Below, in pieces: positions 16,801-25,706 of a DNA stretch of 64,000 nucleotides. Below the pieces are notes generated by a model, which saw only the letters and a program-made list of their open reading frames with translations, had not been told where the DNA came from and made no database searches. The translations under genes were made by a program, and so were the position numbers. Each line of letters opens with the position of its first letter. Positions within the stretch are counted from its first letter, which is position 1. Origin of the DNA: Gammaproteobacteria bacterium (GTDB taxonomy: Bacteria > Pseudomonadota > Gammaproteobacteria > Tenderiales > Tenderiaceae); NCBI GenBank assembly GCA_021731365.1, contig JAKFXL010000025.1, positions 20,212-84,211 of the forward strand, written 5' to 3'.

Positions 16801-19760
16801 CTGTTATGGTCACCAATACGCAAGGTTATAGCCGCATTGCCGATTTACAAGCTACATTAAGTGATCGCAATGTTGATGGTAAATTAATGTTGTTGGTGGA
16901 CCCAATACCAAATCTAACCGTTAAGTTACCACAGATGGGGGTATTAAGAACCGTTCCTGAACTACCTGTCTCGGGCGTGACCAATCCGCTTAACCGGATA
17001 ACCATTAATGGTGAGCGTATTACTGTTGATGCTAATGGTCACTTTGTAGCGAACCTGGTTTTGCCTAAAGGTGAAAATAGCGTCCGGATTGAGGTAACTG
17101 ATCCGGAGGGTTACAGCGGGGTGATTGAGCGGAACATTGAAATTAGCGATGATCGTATGTTTTTTATGGCTTTTGCAGATGGGAAATTGGGGCAGTTAAA
17201 AGGTAATGGCTATCTTGAGGCATCCGGATTGCAAAAGAGTAACTCATTTTATAGTGAAGGGAGGGTGGCTTACTATTTAAAGGGTGTGATTAAAGGTAAA
17301 TATCTGATCACTTCATCTTTTGATACCGGTGATAATGATTCATTACTAAATAATATTGATAAACAAGAGAGTTTAAAGCTTTTCACCAATCTTGATCCTG
17401 ATAAATATTATCCTGTTTATGGTGATTCAAGCACTTTGGTAGATGAGATTAATAGTCAAGGAAAGTTCTATCTTGCATTAACAAGTGATGAGATGAGTGT
17501 TTTTGTGGGTAACTATGCGATTAATTTTGATAAAACAGAGCTCGCAAGTTATCAGCGTACACTTTATGGCATACGTGGTAGTTATACATCAACAGCCCGA
17601 AACATAAGTGAGCGGCCTAATGCTCAGGCAATTATATTTGCGGCAGAAGTAAAACAGGTTCCCATTCATGATGAGTTAAATGGAACAGGTGGGTCACTCT
17701 ATTACCTTAGTCATAGTGACATCATTGAGGGAAGTGAGCAGGTATCCATCGTGGTAAGAGATCGTGATACCGGTTTGATGTTGAGCCGTACCATTTTGCA
17801 GAGAAATATTGATTATCGGATCTACTATGATCAGGGACGGTTGATCACCAGCGATCCTATTGCCAGCGTGGTGGATAGCCATTCTCTATTTGATAGTTCT
17901 CTGTTGTCAGGGAATCAAACAATATTAACTGTTGACTATGAGACAAATCTAAGTAGCTTTGATAAAAAATCCTACGGCGTACGGGCTAGTAAGGCATTGG
18001 GTGAAAATATTGCAGTGGGCATCACCCAGATTAATGATGAGATCAATAATGGTGAATATCAACTTACAGGAATAGATGCCGAAGTAGACATTGGACGTGG
18101 TTTACGAGTAGTGACGGAGCTGGCACAAAGCAGAGGCATTGCCAGTCATACGTATTACAGCCAAGACGGTGGTTTAAGCTTTGATGACCTGACACCCGCG
18201 GGAACATTGGAAGGCCAAGCTTGGAAAGCAGCCATGGAATTGGATATAGGTAAATTCCTGAATGATCCAGGTCGAATGTTGATAAATAGCTATGTTAAAC
18301 AACTGGGTGAAGGTTTTCTATCTAGTGGTAATTTCCTTGAAAAAGGAACACGTAAAATCGGGATAACGATGCTGTATACCCTGAGCAATCAGAGTAAACT
18401 ATTGGCAAGCAGCAGTATGGAGGAGAGTTCAGTAACGACAATAAATCCCAATTCTATTGTAGAGACAAAAAAACTCTCTCTGCAGTGGCGTTATGACGCT
18501 AACAATTGGGGAGTCAGTACTGAGTATCAGAACCGCGATGCAGTCAACTCAGCGGGTGATAGTGTATCAAGTGGCGATTATATAAGTGGTCAACTTCGAT
18601 ATAAGATTAACGATAGTTTAGATGCACAGGTTGATCAGCAGCAAACACTATCTGGCAATGAAGACGATCAGACAACTATCGGTGCCGATTATAAAATAGG
18701 CCAATCAACTAAGTTGATTGGCCGTCTCGCAAATGGGACTCAGGGCACAGCGGCAAAAGTGGGAGTGCAATGGTTGTTTGATGGTGGACGCATCTATCTA
18801 GATGAACGTATGCGCCAAAATACACTGGGTCAATCCTCATTGAGCACAGTTATAGGTGGAGAGAGCCAGTTAGCTAAAAATAGCCGGATATATAGTGAGT
18901 ATCAGATTGAGAATTCCACTGCTGGTGATCGACAGGTCTCAATGGTAGGAATAGATCGCTTTTGGGATATACAGCAAGGATTTCGTCTGAAGCTGGCAGT
19001 TGAGCAGGGTGTTATCAATGGGGCCTTGAATGACAGTGAACGTTATACACTATCAACCCGCTTAAGTTACAAAGGGGTGTCAGGATTAAGCGGCTCAACA
19101 AAAAATGAGTTCAGGCGTGAGAGTGGTGATAAAGAACGCTTTCAATATCTTAGCAATACTCTATTGGAACTAAAAATAAATCCAGATTATACATTGATTT
19201 TTAAATATTTGATTAGCCAAACAAAGGATCTAAATCTGGGTGTAACAGAAGCTGAACTTAATGAACATAGTGTCGGTTTTGCGTATCGCCCGGTAGAGAG
19301 TGACCGGTTTAATATGTTGTCCCGTTATACGGGTATTTATGATAAACGACCATTAACACTGCATGTTCAGGATGGCCAGGAATCACAGGCAGAAATACTT
19401 TCTGTTGAATGGTCCTACGAGTTAACGCCAAATCTGGAATGGGTAGATAAACTTGCTTACAAACGTAAAAGCCAGAATGACAATGATCAATCTCCATTTA
19501 CTAGTCATACTTGGCTTTCTATTCACCGTTTGAATTACCAGTTTATTACTGACTGGGATCTTGGAATGGAATATCGTAGTTTGTCACAACGCGAAGCAAA
19601 AGATCAGCGTGATGGCTGGCTGACAGAATTGATGTGGCGCGCAAACCGACACGTTCGCCTGGGTGTTGGGTTTAACTTCACTGACTTTTCAGACAATGAG
19701 CGTTCTGATAATGATTACTCTGTCTACGGCTGGTTCTTGCGACTTCAGGGTAAATATTAA
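13863..19760 (+). CDS. giant multidomain outer-membrane protein (Big_1, DUF11, SdrD_B, OmpA, beta-barrel)
   Basis: 1965 residues. After an N-terminal signal region come, approximately: an unknown beta domain (30-220), an invasin-type Big_1 domain (222-315), a DUF11 domain (322-460, RIPPNFKYLPGS, DKNGNGQADAGEPG), an SdrD_B/carboxypeptidase-like domain (469-533, GKVFGDHDGDGHQSKGEAG), a FlgD-Ig-like module (646-708, WNGRDDSGKTVKGG), an OmpA-type peptidoglycan-binding domain (719-836, VEGHSDNRG, GESRPI, NRRVEV), two bacterial Ig repeats (about 912-1090) and a long C-terminal beta-barrel (about 1100-1965) ending in an aromatic strand, LRLQGKY. It would anchor to peptidoglycan and the outer membrane. 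The start is GTG with a weak ribosome site, so it is uncertain. Confidence 0.8.
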   Translation: MLRDHLLNQSKILMGTLLFFLWANLVICVSQAAVVQSGVTGTFNGYPLDLSQATVSFDVLGGNNSATIVHAEIYPNTVPANIKSKVFIYDLLPSIGVNDTGINRITIVSPSGYKNISLNWISIAGDPWTQTCPAVSVNTFCATSDGTKVTIDLGIKVMVDKSRISAEIQADTPLEAGVGLFFSYVDDVNTPDISPMESVDGNADGDVTDNNSRQVSVVTSADPLLSTVVVVPDIVIADGISNSQVTVTLLDSNGSPVTDKQIALSTNRGVFDNIEQPVGTTLTNGITMGKIYSTKPGISTVSATNINDGFDLLSRPLIYFSQGEILRLTKRANKEKAMIGDLVTYYVEIKNSTDKTIEQVSLLDRIPPNFKYLPGSSRINGIQTQDPSGIHQLNFSIGNIDALSDKNGNGQADAGEPGYQMLSYQLIIGSGAKPGDYINNAYAIDVCDRCLISNRVESKVEVVIDPIFDLGTIIGKVFGDHDGDGHQSKGEAGIGGAMVVLDNGSYVLTDEYGRYHFPAVAPGHRLLKINLPHLADNAVATTEEAIIVSVTPGLLAKANFGVRYLFEKNSIGRELVKGVTIESDSSQKPIQIQGYAEVMLAVINGTVKHLANSDVNLNSLNMDNTIKIKGGELEEPAIFNVQIDDNDRAESWSFVINEVDGKHIYTLSGRGPIPSMLEWNGRDDSGKTVKGGKIFQYQLLINYLDGVSIKTSSQLFGVNRTEVLSVNMSGGAFKTGSTELSDDAKKILSGAAKVLKQFPGEQVLVEGHSDNRGDDNVNMILSQRRAEEAANFMIDIEGVPREQLIIRWFGESRPIVSNNTDMGREINRRVEVKGDFSTESDVKLYDQYRTTPQVKINGELLPLDGLGRFQRSYPSEEISQLTMEMVNSSGSEFKAIVNIPSLVFYTMKGKETLPYPEIHDDVETVGTNSEGQHGFLMPYELRGRTDPGNSVEIDGIGVSITDDGFFNHPLTLHSGKNSVAVMVTNTQGYSRIADLQATLSDRNVDGKLMLLVDPIPNLTVKLPQMGVLRTVPELPVSGVTNPLNRITINGERITVDANGHFVANLVLPKGENSVRIEVTDPEGYSGVIERNIEISDDRMFFMAFADGKLGQLKGNGYLEASGLQKSNSFYSEGRVAYYLKGVIKGKYLITSSFDTGDNDSLLNNIDKQESLKLFTNLDPDKYYPVYGDSSTLVDEINSQGKFYLALTSDEMSVFVGNYAINFDKTELASYQRTLYGIRGSYTSTARNISERPNAQAIIFAAEVKQVPIHDELNGTGGSLYYLSHSDIIEGSEQVSIVVRDRDTGLMLSRTILQRNIDYRIYYDQGRLITSDPIASVVDSHSLFDSSLLSGNQTILTVDYETNLSSFDKKSYGVRASKALGENIAVGITQINDEINNGEYQLTGIDAEVDIGRGLRVVTELAQSRGIASHTYYSQDGGLSFDDLTPAGTLEGQAWKAAMELDIGKFLNDPGRMLINSYVKQLGEGFLSSGNFLEKGTRKIGITMLYTLSNQSKLLASSSMEESSVTTINPNSIVETKKLSLQWRYDANNWGVSTEYQNRDAVNSAGDSVSSGDYISGQLRYKINDSLDAQVDQQQTLSGNEDDQTTIGADYKIGQSTKLIGRLANGTQGTAAKVGVQWLFDGGRIYLDERMRQNTLGQSSLSTVIGGESQLAKNSRIYSEYQIENSTAGDRQVSMVGIDRFWDIQQGFRLKLAVEQGVINGALNDSERYTLSTRLSYKGVSGLSGSTKNEFRRESGDKERFQYLSNTLLELKINPDYTLIFKYLISQTKDLNLGVTEAELNEHSVGFAYRPVESDRFNMLSRYTGIYDKRPLTLHVQDGQESQAEILSVEWSYELTPNLEWVDKLAYKRKSQNDNDQSPFTSHTWLSIHRLNYQFITDWDLGMEYRSLSQREAKDQRDGWLTELMWRANRHVRLGVGFNFTDFSDNERSDNDYSVYGWFLRLQGKY

Positions 19761-19850
19761 ATGATCTGTTTCTTTAAATTATGAGTCTCTAGTGAAGGAA
19801 ATCAGGAATGATCTTTGCTCACTTAAAGATCGTGTCGCTACCTCGTGACC

Positions 19851-19876
19851 AATTGATGGCGTCCATGCCATCAATT
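19851..19876. repeat. dispersed hairpin repeat, copy 1
   Basis: AATTGATGGC and GCCATCAATT flank the loop GTCCAT. A related hairpin with the same GTCCATGCCAT core is at 55437-55458. Confidence 0.6.
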
Positions 19877-20083
19877 GACTCGCTTACGCGACAGCTTATT
19901 CCTTTTGCCCCGACCGTCCTGCGTCCGCTGCGTTTTCGCACAACCTTGTTCACTCTCGTTCTCTCGTTGCGCTCAACACAGCTACCACAATGACTCTACG
20001 GCCACTAAAGCCGCTCCTGCATTTCTCCGTCGTTCGCTAGCGCTCTAAACTACGAAAGGGCAGACGGCGTGGCCTATCGGGGA

Positions 20084-20118
20084 CTAGCGGCCTTCGCTTC
20101 GCTCTCCATGGCCGCCAG
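20084..20118. repeat. dispersed hairpin repeat, copy 2
   Basis: CTAGCGGCC pairs with GGCCGCCAG with one mismatch; the interior GCTCTCCATGGCCGCCAGCG is shared with 63518-63556 and, diverged, with 55663-55694. Confidence 0.6.
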
Positions 20119-20354
20119 CGAGAGACAACGGCCTGTTTTTGGCCTTTTTCAATAATCGCATTGAGTTCTCAGTCTCCCAGGTGAGACTGGACTATCCACG
20201 ATAGCCTGACGTTCATTAATGGATACGATGCTTTGATAATACTGTGTTCATGGCTGGCCTTCCAATGCCGATATATACCATAATCTCTTATTATTTTTAG
20301 CTATTTTACAGGGGGGATCAGCCTGAATATGTGATTGGGCTGTAACTATGACCC

Positions 20355-21647
20355 GTGACAGAAAAAACAAAGTCAATGTCAGTATCTGTTCGTATAGTCG
20401 AGGTATTAATTGCCTTGATTTTGGTCCTTTTTGCATTTGGCATTATTATGATATTGATTAATAATGTTTTTCCTACTGGAAGTGGTTTGATTGGAATTCT
20501 CAACAAAGACCATAAAAAAGGTGAAGATGGAAAACGCAATATGGTTGTCAGTGTGGGCGACTATGAGGCAGGACTGCTGGATATTAAGGGGCTGACGGCT
20601 GTATTGGATAGAACAAAACAGACAGTTAAACGAAAACCCGCTGGTGGAATAGCATGGGAAAGTGTTGATGCAGGTGCTCCTCTATTTGATCAGGATGCAG
20701 TACAGACTTTCCGTGGATCAGGGGCAAACATCGTTTTTGATAAAAGTAACCGCCTCTCTATTGGCGAAAATTCACTGATTATCGTTCAGCATCTGGAAAA
20801 GGATATGTTCCGTAATGAGAGGCGTTCTCAGATCATAGTTGTTGATGGTGAGCTGAGCGGCACTATTAGTGGGTCAAATAAACAGGGATTGCGGGTTGAA
20901 GTGGCGACCTCAAATGCGGTGGCTGCCGTTTCTGGTGAGGGAGAAGTGGCCGAGTTCACAATAAAAGTGAATCCTGATAAATCATCAACGTTAACTGTCT
21001 ACTCTGGAACAGCAGAATTCACCTCTATGGGGCAGCGGGTTGTGGTGACTGAAAATCAATCCATAACAGCGAAAGAAGGTGTTCCTATGCAGAAAGCAGA
21101 AGAGTTACCTCCAGAGGTTAAACTGGATAGTCCCTCTCATAAATCCCTGTTTTATTATCGGGACTTACCCACAAAAATTGATTTTAAATGGAAAAATGTA
21201 AAACAAGCAGATAATTATCGTATCCAAATATCAAAACATAAAGATTTTAATATTCTGATAGTTGATGATGTTGTTAGGTCAAACAATTTTAGCTTGGGAA
21301 ATTTATATATGGGGGATTATTTCTGGCGAGTTAATGCATCCCATTCATGGGCGCACGGACCATATAGCAAAATCGGACAGATAAGCGTTGTTCAGGATAA
21401 GGTTCCTCCATTATTAAAAGTTAATTTTCCTAATAAGATAATCAATAATTCTGATTTTATATTGACTGGGGTAAGTGAGCCTGGTGTCAATATTTTTGTG
21501 ACAGGAGAACCTATATCGATAGCAGTTGACGGAACTTTCTCTAAAGCATTGACATTGCAACAAGGGGTAAATATCTTGGTGGTTGAGGCTGTGGATATGG
21601 CTGGAAACGTAACATACCATTCGCAGATGGTTTACGGAAAATTTTAG
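20355..21647 (+). CDS. FecR-domain membrane protein with C-terminal Ig module
   Basis: 430 residues, GTG start (an ATG seven codons on is an alternative). One transmembrane helix (about 13-37) precedes a FecR domain (about 105-235; FRGSGANIVFDKSNRLSIGENS, VAAVSGEGEVAEF). Next is a fibronectin-like region with FKWKNVKQADNYRIQISK (about 270-345) and a C-terminal Ig module (about 355-430; GVSEPGVNIFVTG). That Ig module resembles the Ig repeats of the giant protein encoded upstream. The stop overlaps the histidine kinase start by one base, so it probably feeds surface or periplasmic information to that kinase, unlike classical FecR, which controls a sigma factor. Confidence 0.78.
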   Translation: MTEKTKSMSVSVRIVEVLIALILVLFAFGIIMILINNVFPTGSGLIGILNKDHKKGEDGKRNMVVSVGDYEAGLLDIKGLTAVLDRTKQTVKRKPAGGIAWESVDAGAPLFDQDAVQTFRGSGANIVFDKSNRLSIGENSLIIVQHLEKDMFRNERRSQIIVVDGELSGTISGSNKQGLRVEVATSNAVAAVSGEGEVAEFTIKVNPDKSSTLTVYSGTAEFTSMGQRVVVTENQSITAKEGVPMQKAEELPPEVKLDSPSHKSLFYYRDLPTKIDFKWKNVKQADNYRIQISKHKDFNILIVDDVVRSNNFSLGNLYMGDYFWRVNASHSWAHGPYSKIGQISVVQDKVPPLLKVNFPNKIINNSDFILTGVSEPGVNIFVTGEPISIAVDGTFSKALTLQQGVNILVVEAVDMAGNVTYHSQMVYGKF

Positions 21648-23488
21648 TGAACTTGCGTTTTCCCATTCGATTCAAATTGATGAGTATATTGCTACTAGTG
21701 ATTACGCTGGTTGTGAGCATCATAACGTATACGATGGCGGCTTTGTTTCATACCGACAAAACAACCTATATTTATGATATGACCTCTATTATTGCTCAGC
21801 ATGTAGCTGAAGAGTCTTACTCTTTGCATCTTGGGTATGAAGAGAAGCTGAGTCTGTTTTCAAGAATAATGATCGATTCTGGTTTGCCACAATATGAGAA
21901 AAATATTCTCCTGCAGCAGCTCTTTGAGGACATTGGAGAGTTTGTTTCAGTCTCACTTTATGATAATGGTAAAGAGCAGGTGACTATTTATGATAGTGAC
22001 TCTTTAGAAAAGGCTGGATTAAGTAGAGAAGAGCTATCAAATTATCGGCAATCTAACCCCTTGCCAAGTGATAAGGTTATTGATGAAGAGGGCTATATAG
22101 TTAACTCGACTCTAAATGAATCGCTCCCCACATTAACTATTGCCATATTAATAAAATCACCTGAAACGGGTAATTTCCATGTTGTCTCTGCCATGGTTCG
22201 CATGGAAAGGCTATTAAATGTAGTGAATCGATCTTCAGTTTTTGAGACTTTTTTAATGGATCATAAGGGTTCCATTTTGGCACATAAAGATCTTAATCTG
22301 ATTGTGGCGCACACTATAGTAGATTGGATACCACTAGAGGCTCGTGAAAAGCTGAAGGTTCTAACAGATATGCAGAGTACTGCCACCATAGTGGAGTATG
22401 TGGTAGAAGGGGAGCCGGTTGTTGCCGGGTATGCCCGTGCCCGTGCCAAACATGGTTCGCTGATAGCGGGCGTTCAAGTGCCTAAAAGTGCTGCATACCT
22501 GACGGCACGAGAACTGCTGGGAAACCTTCTTTGGGTTGCGTTAGGGCTGCTAATTCTTGCTGCGTTGCTGGGGATTATATGGGCACAGCGTATTACCAGA
22601 CCGATTGAACGACTATCCGAAGCAGCCAAGGCGGTTGGGCAAGGTGGATTTGATATACGACTTGATGTGGAGTCACGGGATGAGTTAGGTGCTCTGGCTA
22701 GTTCATTTAATACTATGACGACGGAGTTGCATAGTCGTGAAGTGGCTTTGGAATCGGCACAATCCGCCCTTGTTCAATCTGAAAAAATGGCTGCTTTTGG
22801 CCAGCTGGGGGCGGGTATTGCCCATGAAATAAAAAATCCACTGGCGGGAATCCTTGGCTATGCACAGCTTTCAAAGCGTAAGGTCGAAAAAGATGGCTCA
22901 GTATATAACAACCTTGTTGTTATAGAAAAAGAGACAAAACGCTGTAAAGATATTATCGAGAATCTGATGAAATTTGCTCGCAAAGAGGATGTTAAGAAAG
23001 AACCAACCGATGTTAACCTGATTATTGAGGAGACTATTGCTATAGTTGATCATCAGTTAAGTGTTAATCAGGTAAAAATAGTGAAGGTGCTGGATAATCA
23101 GGTGCCTGAAATTTATGCCGATGGTAACCAGATAAAGCAGGCATTAATTAACTTTATGATTAACGCCCAACAGGCTATGGATGGTGTGCCGGGTGAAGTG
23201 AGAATAAGCAGTTGTCTGTTGGTTTCAGGTAGGGTGGAAGTCCGTGTCGCTGATAGTGGGCCTGGCATGACCGATGAGGTGAAAGCACGTGTGTTTGAGC
23301 CTTTTTTCACCACTAAGGCAGCAGGCAAAGGGACTGGGTTGGGACTTTCTGTCACGTTTGGCATCATTAGAGACCATCAAGGTACGGTGGAGATTGAGAG
23401 TGAACCCGGTAAAGGGGCCACTTTTATAGTGACTCTTCCAGCCTATGACGAGCAGTCTGCTCATCTGGGTGACAGTGTTACTGCTTAA
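21647..23488 (+). CDS. sensor histidine kinase with periplasmic domain and HAMP
   Basis: 613 residues, GTG start overlapping the previous stop. TM1 (about 12-33), a periplasmic Cache-like sensor (about 35-280), TM2 (about 284-307), HAMP (about 308-362), HisKA with phospho-acceptor His393 in AHEIKNPLAGILG, and an HATPase domain with NFMINAQQAM (N box), DSGPGM (G1) and GKGTGLGLS (G2). This is the NtrB/ZraS-like class of kinases. Its likely partner is the REC-GGDEF protein encoded about 100 bases downstream. Confidence 0.92.
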   Translation: MNLRFPIRFKLMSILLLVITLVVSIITYTMAALFHTDKTTYIYDMTSIIAQHVAEESYSLHLGYEEKLSLFSRIMIDSGLPQYEKNILLQQLFEDIGEFVSVSLYDNGKEQVTIYDSDSLEKAGLSREELSNYRQSNPLPSDKVIDEEGYIVNSTLNESLPTLTIAILIKSPETGNFHVVSAMVRMERLLNVVNRSSVFETFLMDHKGSILAHKDLNLIVAHTIVDWIPLEAREKLKVLTDMQSTATIVEYVVEGEPVVAGYARARAKHGSLIAGVQVPKSAAYLTARELLGNLLWVALGLLILAALLGIIWAQRITRPIERLSEAAKAVGQGGFDIRLDVESRDELGALASSFNTMTTELHSREVALESAQSALVQSEKMAAFGQLGAGIAHEIKNPLAGILGYAQLSKRKVEKDGSVYNNLVVIEKETKRCKDIIENLMKFARKEDVKKEPTDVNLIIEETIAIVDHQLSVNQVKIVKVLDNQVPEIYADGNQIKQALINFMINAQQAMDGVPGEVRISSCLLVSGRVEVRVADSGPGMTDEVKARVFEPFFTTKAAGKGTGLGLSVTFGIIRDHQGTVEIESEPGKGATFIVTLPAYDEQSAHLGDSVTA

Positions 23489-23591
23489 TATGGCTTAAGG
23501 CTTTGCCGATGTTGCCGAAAACCTTGTAGGTGAGGGGATTTGTTTTCATTAGAGTTTTCTAATAAAAACGATAGATGCGTTGAGGTTAATC

Positions 23592-24554
23592 ATGAGTTGT
23601 GGGTCTCGTATTTTAGTGGTGGATGATGAGATGAGTCTACGCAATCTGATTGCGGAGGTTCTGACGGATGATAACTATGATGTGACCACGGCAGAGAGTG
23701 CTGAAGAGGCAATGGCTCTATTTATAAATGAACCCTTTCCCTTGGTCATTACAGATGTCCGGATGGAAGGTATGAGCGGCCTTGAGTTACTGAATAGACT
23801 CCGGGAGTTAAGTGATGATGTTCAGGTCGTTATTATTACCAGCCATGCCTCACTTGAATCGGCGGTCTCTGCATTGCGGCAGGGAGCTTTTGATTATCTG
23901 GTAAAACCGTTTAATGAGCTTGAGGATATCTCGTCTGTTGTTAAGAGGGGGCTGGAGAAACGCAGTGAGCTTGTTGGTAACCGTGTACTGTTACAGGAGC
24001 TTAAAAACAACAATGAGGCACTCTCTGAGTTTAATGTTGAGCTGTGTGAGAAGGTGGTTCGTGATGGGCTGACTGGGCTTTATAATTATCGTCACTTTAA
24101 GGATAGTCTAGAAGTGGAAGTTGCTCGTTCATTCCGTCATAAGCGAGAATTTTCATTGGTTTTTATCGATGTTGATAACTTCAAAATATACAATGATACA
24201 CATGGCCATCCTGATGGAGATGCCCTGTTGATACATCTTAGTCAATTGATGCAAGAACGTTTACGTCATGCTGATCTTGCTTGTCGTTATGGTGGTGAGG
24301 AGTTTGTGCTTTTATTACCGGAAACCCCAAAACAAGGCGCTATTATTGTGGCGGAAAATTTACGAAAGCTGATCGAATCTACCGATTTCAAGGGCGGCGA
24401 TGCACAGCCACTGGGGCGCGTTAGTGTTAGCATGGGGGTTGCTACTTTCCCTGAAGATGGTGAGGTAGGTTCTCTATTGATGGAACGTGTCGATCAAGCG
24501 CTATACAGGGCTAAAAAATGTGGTAGGAACTGTGTTATTGAGGTGTCCTCGTAG
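23592..24554 (+). CDS. response regulator with GGDEF output (diguanylate cyclase)
   Basis: 320 residues. REC domain (about 1-120) with VVDDE at the start and phospho-acceptor Asp55 in ITDVRMEGM; a helical linker follows (ELKNNNEALSEFNVEL). The GGDEF domain (about 150-318) begins with DGLTGLYNYRHF. The active-site motif is GGEEF (234-238), five residues after an intact inhibitory site RHAD (225-228), so it should make c-di-GMP and be product-inhibited. I use ATG 23592 rather than TTG 23580. With the kinase and FecR protein it forms a pathway from the surface to c-di-GMP. Confidence 0.92.
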   Translation: MSCGSRILVVDDEMSLRNLIAEVLTDDNYDVTTAESAEEAMALFINEPFPLVITDVRMEGMSGLELLNRLRELSDDVQVVIITSHASLESAVSALRQGAFDYLVKPFNELEDISSVVKRGLEKRSELVGNRVLLQELKNNNEALSEFNVELCEKVVRDGLTGLYNYRHFKDSLEVEVARSFRHKREFSLVFIDVDNFKIYNDTHGHPDGDALLIHLSQLMQERLRHADLACRYGGEEFVLLLPETPKQGAIIVAENLRKLIESTDFKGGDAQPLGRVSVSMGVATFPEDGEVGSLLMERVDQALYRAKKCGRNCVIEVSS

Positions 24555-24627
24555 CTGATTTCGATTGTAAAGTTGGTTCAAATGGTGGATTTTCTCTGGC
24601 AGACTCACCCCCGAAGTGCATAACCAC

Positions 24628-25152
24628 CTAAGCTGCAATTGCAGCCATATGTTCCACCACTAATTTAGCCGGCGTTTTATACCCTAGTTTTTTTCTTGGT
24701 CGATCGTTAAGTTCAATGATAACCGCAGACACATCATTCGCCGAGACTTTTTTGAAGTCCGTACTTTTCGGCCAGTATTGTCGTAAAAGGCCATTGATGT
24801 TTTCATTCAATCCACGCTGCCAGGAACTGTAAGGGTCGGCGAAGTAGACCTGCGCACCCAGCGCCTGGGTTATCAGCTCATGGTATGCGAACTCTTTGCC
24901 ATTATCGGCGGTGATGGTTAACACCATGTCTTTGAAGGGCGCTAACAAGGCGATCGTTGCCATGGTCACCGTATGTGCTGATTTATCATTAATGCGCATT
25001 GATACGGTGAAACTTGTTGCACGCTCAACAATGGTCACCAGAGCGCCACTGTGACCTTTACCAATCACAAGATCGATCTCCCAATCACCCACACGCCCCT
25101 TTTCATCAACAATTGTTGGGCGCTCATTGTAGTGGTCAAGTCTTTTTTGCCA
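24628..25152 (-). pseudogene. IS30-family transposase, C-terminal remnant
   Basis: About 175 residues of the IS30 DDE domain are readable: ERPTIVDEKGRVGDWEIDLV, then TADNGKEF with a catalytic Asp, YSSWQRGLNENINGLLRQYWPK and ELNDRPRKKLGYKTP near the end. The N-terminal helix-turn-helix half is missing; a TAG stop lies just upstream (25153-25155). The 5' boundary is not a normal start, so the element is dead. No clear terminal inverted repeats are seen on both sides. Confidence 0.8.
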
Positions 25153-25269
25153 CTACATCGATAATTTGAGCAAGGTGTTGTCTGCGCTTGCTAAGGAAGC
25201 TGTTACACACTGAGCTGAAGTGTCAATATGATCGATGTCTTAAAAATTCTGTTTGGGTAGATAAAGGTT

Positions 25270-25292
25270 GCCCCGTCTAAAGCGGACGGGGC
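25270..25292 (-). terminator. GC-rich hairpin downstream of the 131-residue gene
   Basis: GCCCCGTC (25270-25277) pairs with GACGGGGC (25285-25292) with a seven-base loop, 18 bases after the stop of the minus-strand gene. No T run, so it may be Rho-assisted or only a stabilising hairpin. Confidence 0.45.
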
Positions 25293-25310
25293 CAGAACTG
25301 CATCACTCAA

Positions 25311-25706
25311 TTACGCGCTTTGATGGAAATGACATATTACGTTACGAATATAATAGTCATCAAAGTCATCACTTGAACTTGTTGGATTTGGTACAGGGCT
25401 GACTCTTAGTACGTTATTTCCGCTTTTTAGAGTCGACCCCCTGAGTGAGACCGTTTGAGTGTGCCAATGGTTGCTATTACCTCCATTGTTATTAAACAAA
25501 ACCCCCACTTTTGAGTCATTGACAAAGACATCAGCATTGTCATTGGTTATGGTCATACCTTTGATCATAAAGGTAATGAAGGCATTGCTGTTGGAGTTAC
25601 GACCACCGGTATTAAACGTGTCTGTATAACCAGATTCATTCGCTCCGTCTCCAATGCGAATGTTCTGATCGCCTACGATGTGTATAAAATCACTGACTAC
25701 TGGCAT
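25311..25706 (-). CDS. hypothetical protein, Asn/Ser-rich beta protein
   Basis: 131 residues without a signal peptide. AAGGAGAG seven bases before the ATG makes expression likely. The sequence alternates short beta-type stretches with Asn, Gly, Asp and Ser loops (GRNSNSNAFITFMIKG, NNNGGNSNHWHTQTVSLRG) and ends with a His-rich tail. It looks like a single beta-sandwich domain, perhaps carbohydrate- or metal-binding, but I recognise no family. It stands alone between an IS30 remnant and a barrel gene. Confidence 0.55.
   Translation of the reverse strand: MPVVSDFIHIVGDQNIRIGDGANESGYTDTFNTGGRNSNSNAFITFMIKGMTITNDNADVFVNDSKVGVLFNNNGGNSNHWHTQTVSLRGSTLKSGNNVLRVSPVPNPTSSSDDFDDYYIRNVICHFHQSA

Larger units (their letters stand above)
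19761..20354. other. 594-base intergenic region with hairpin repeats
   Basis: No convincing gene. It contains a GATCTTT/AAAGATC hairpin (19810-19831), a perfect 10-bp-arm hairpin AATTGATGGC/GCCATCAATT (19851-19876), an AAAGCCGCTCCTG segment shared with 55457-55469, and a CTAGCGGCC...GGCCGCCAG hairpin (20084-20118). Short frames here have no ribosome sites and a composition unlike genes. Confidence 0.6.

Noticed and set aside
19808..19993. 61-codon frame downstream of the giant gene
   Set aside because: It lies across hairpin repeats, has no ribosome site and no protein-like composition.
24555..25310. Intact IS30 element
   Set aside because: Only the C-terminal half of the transposase is present with a stop upstream, and matching terminal repeats were not found.
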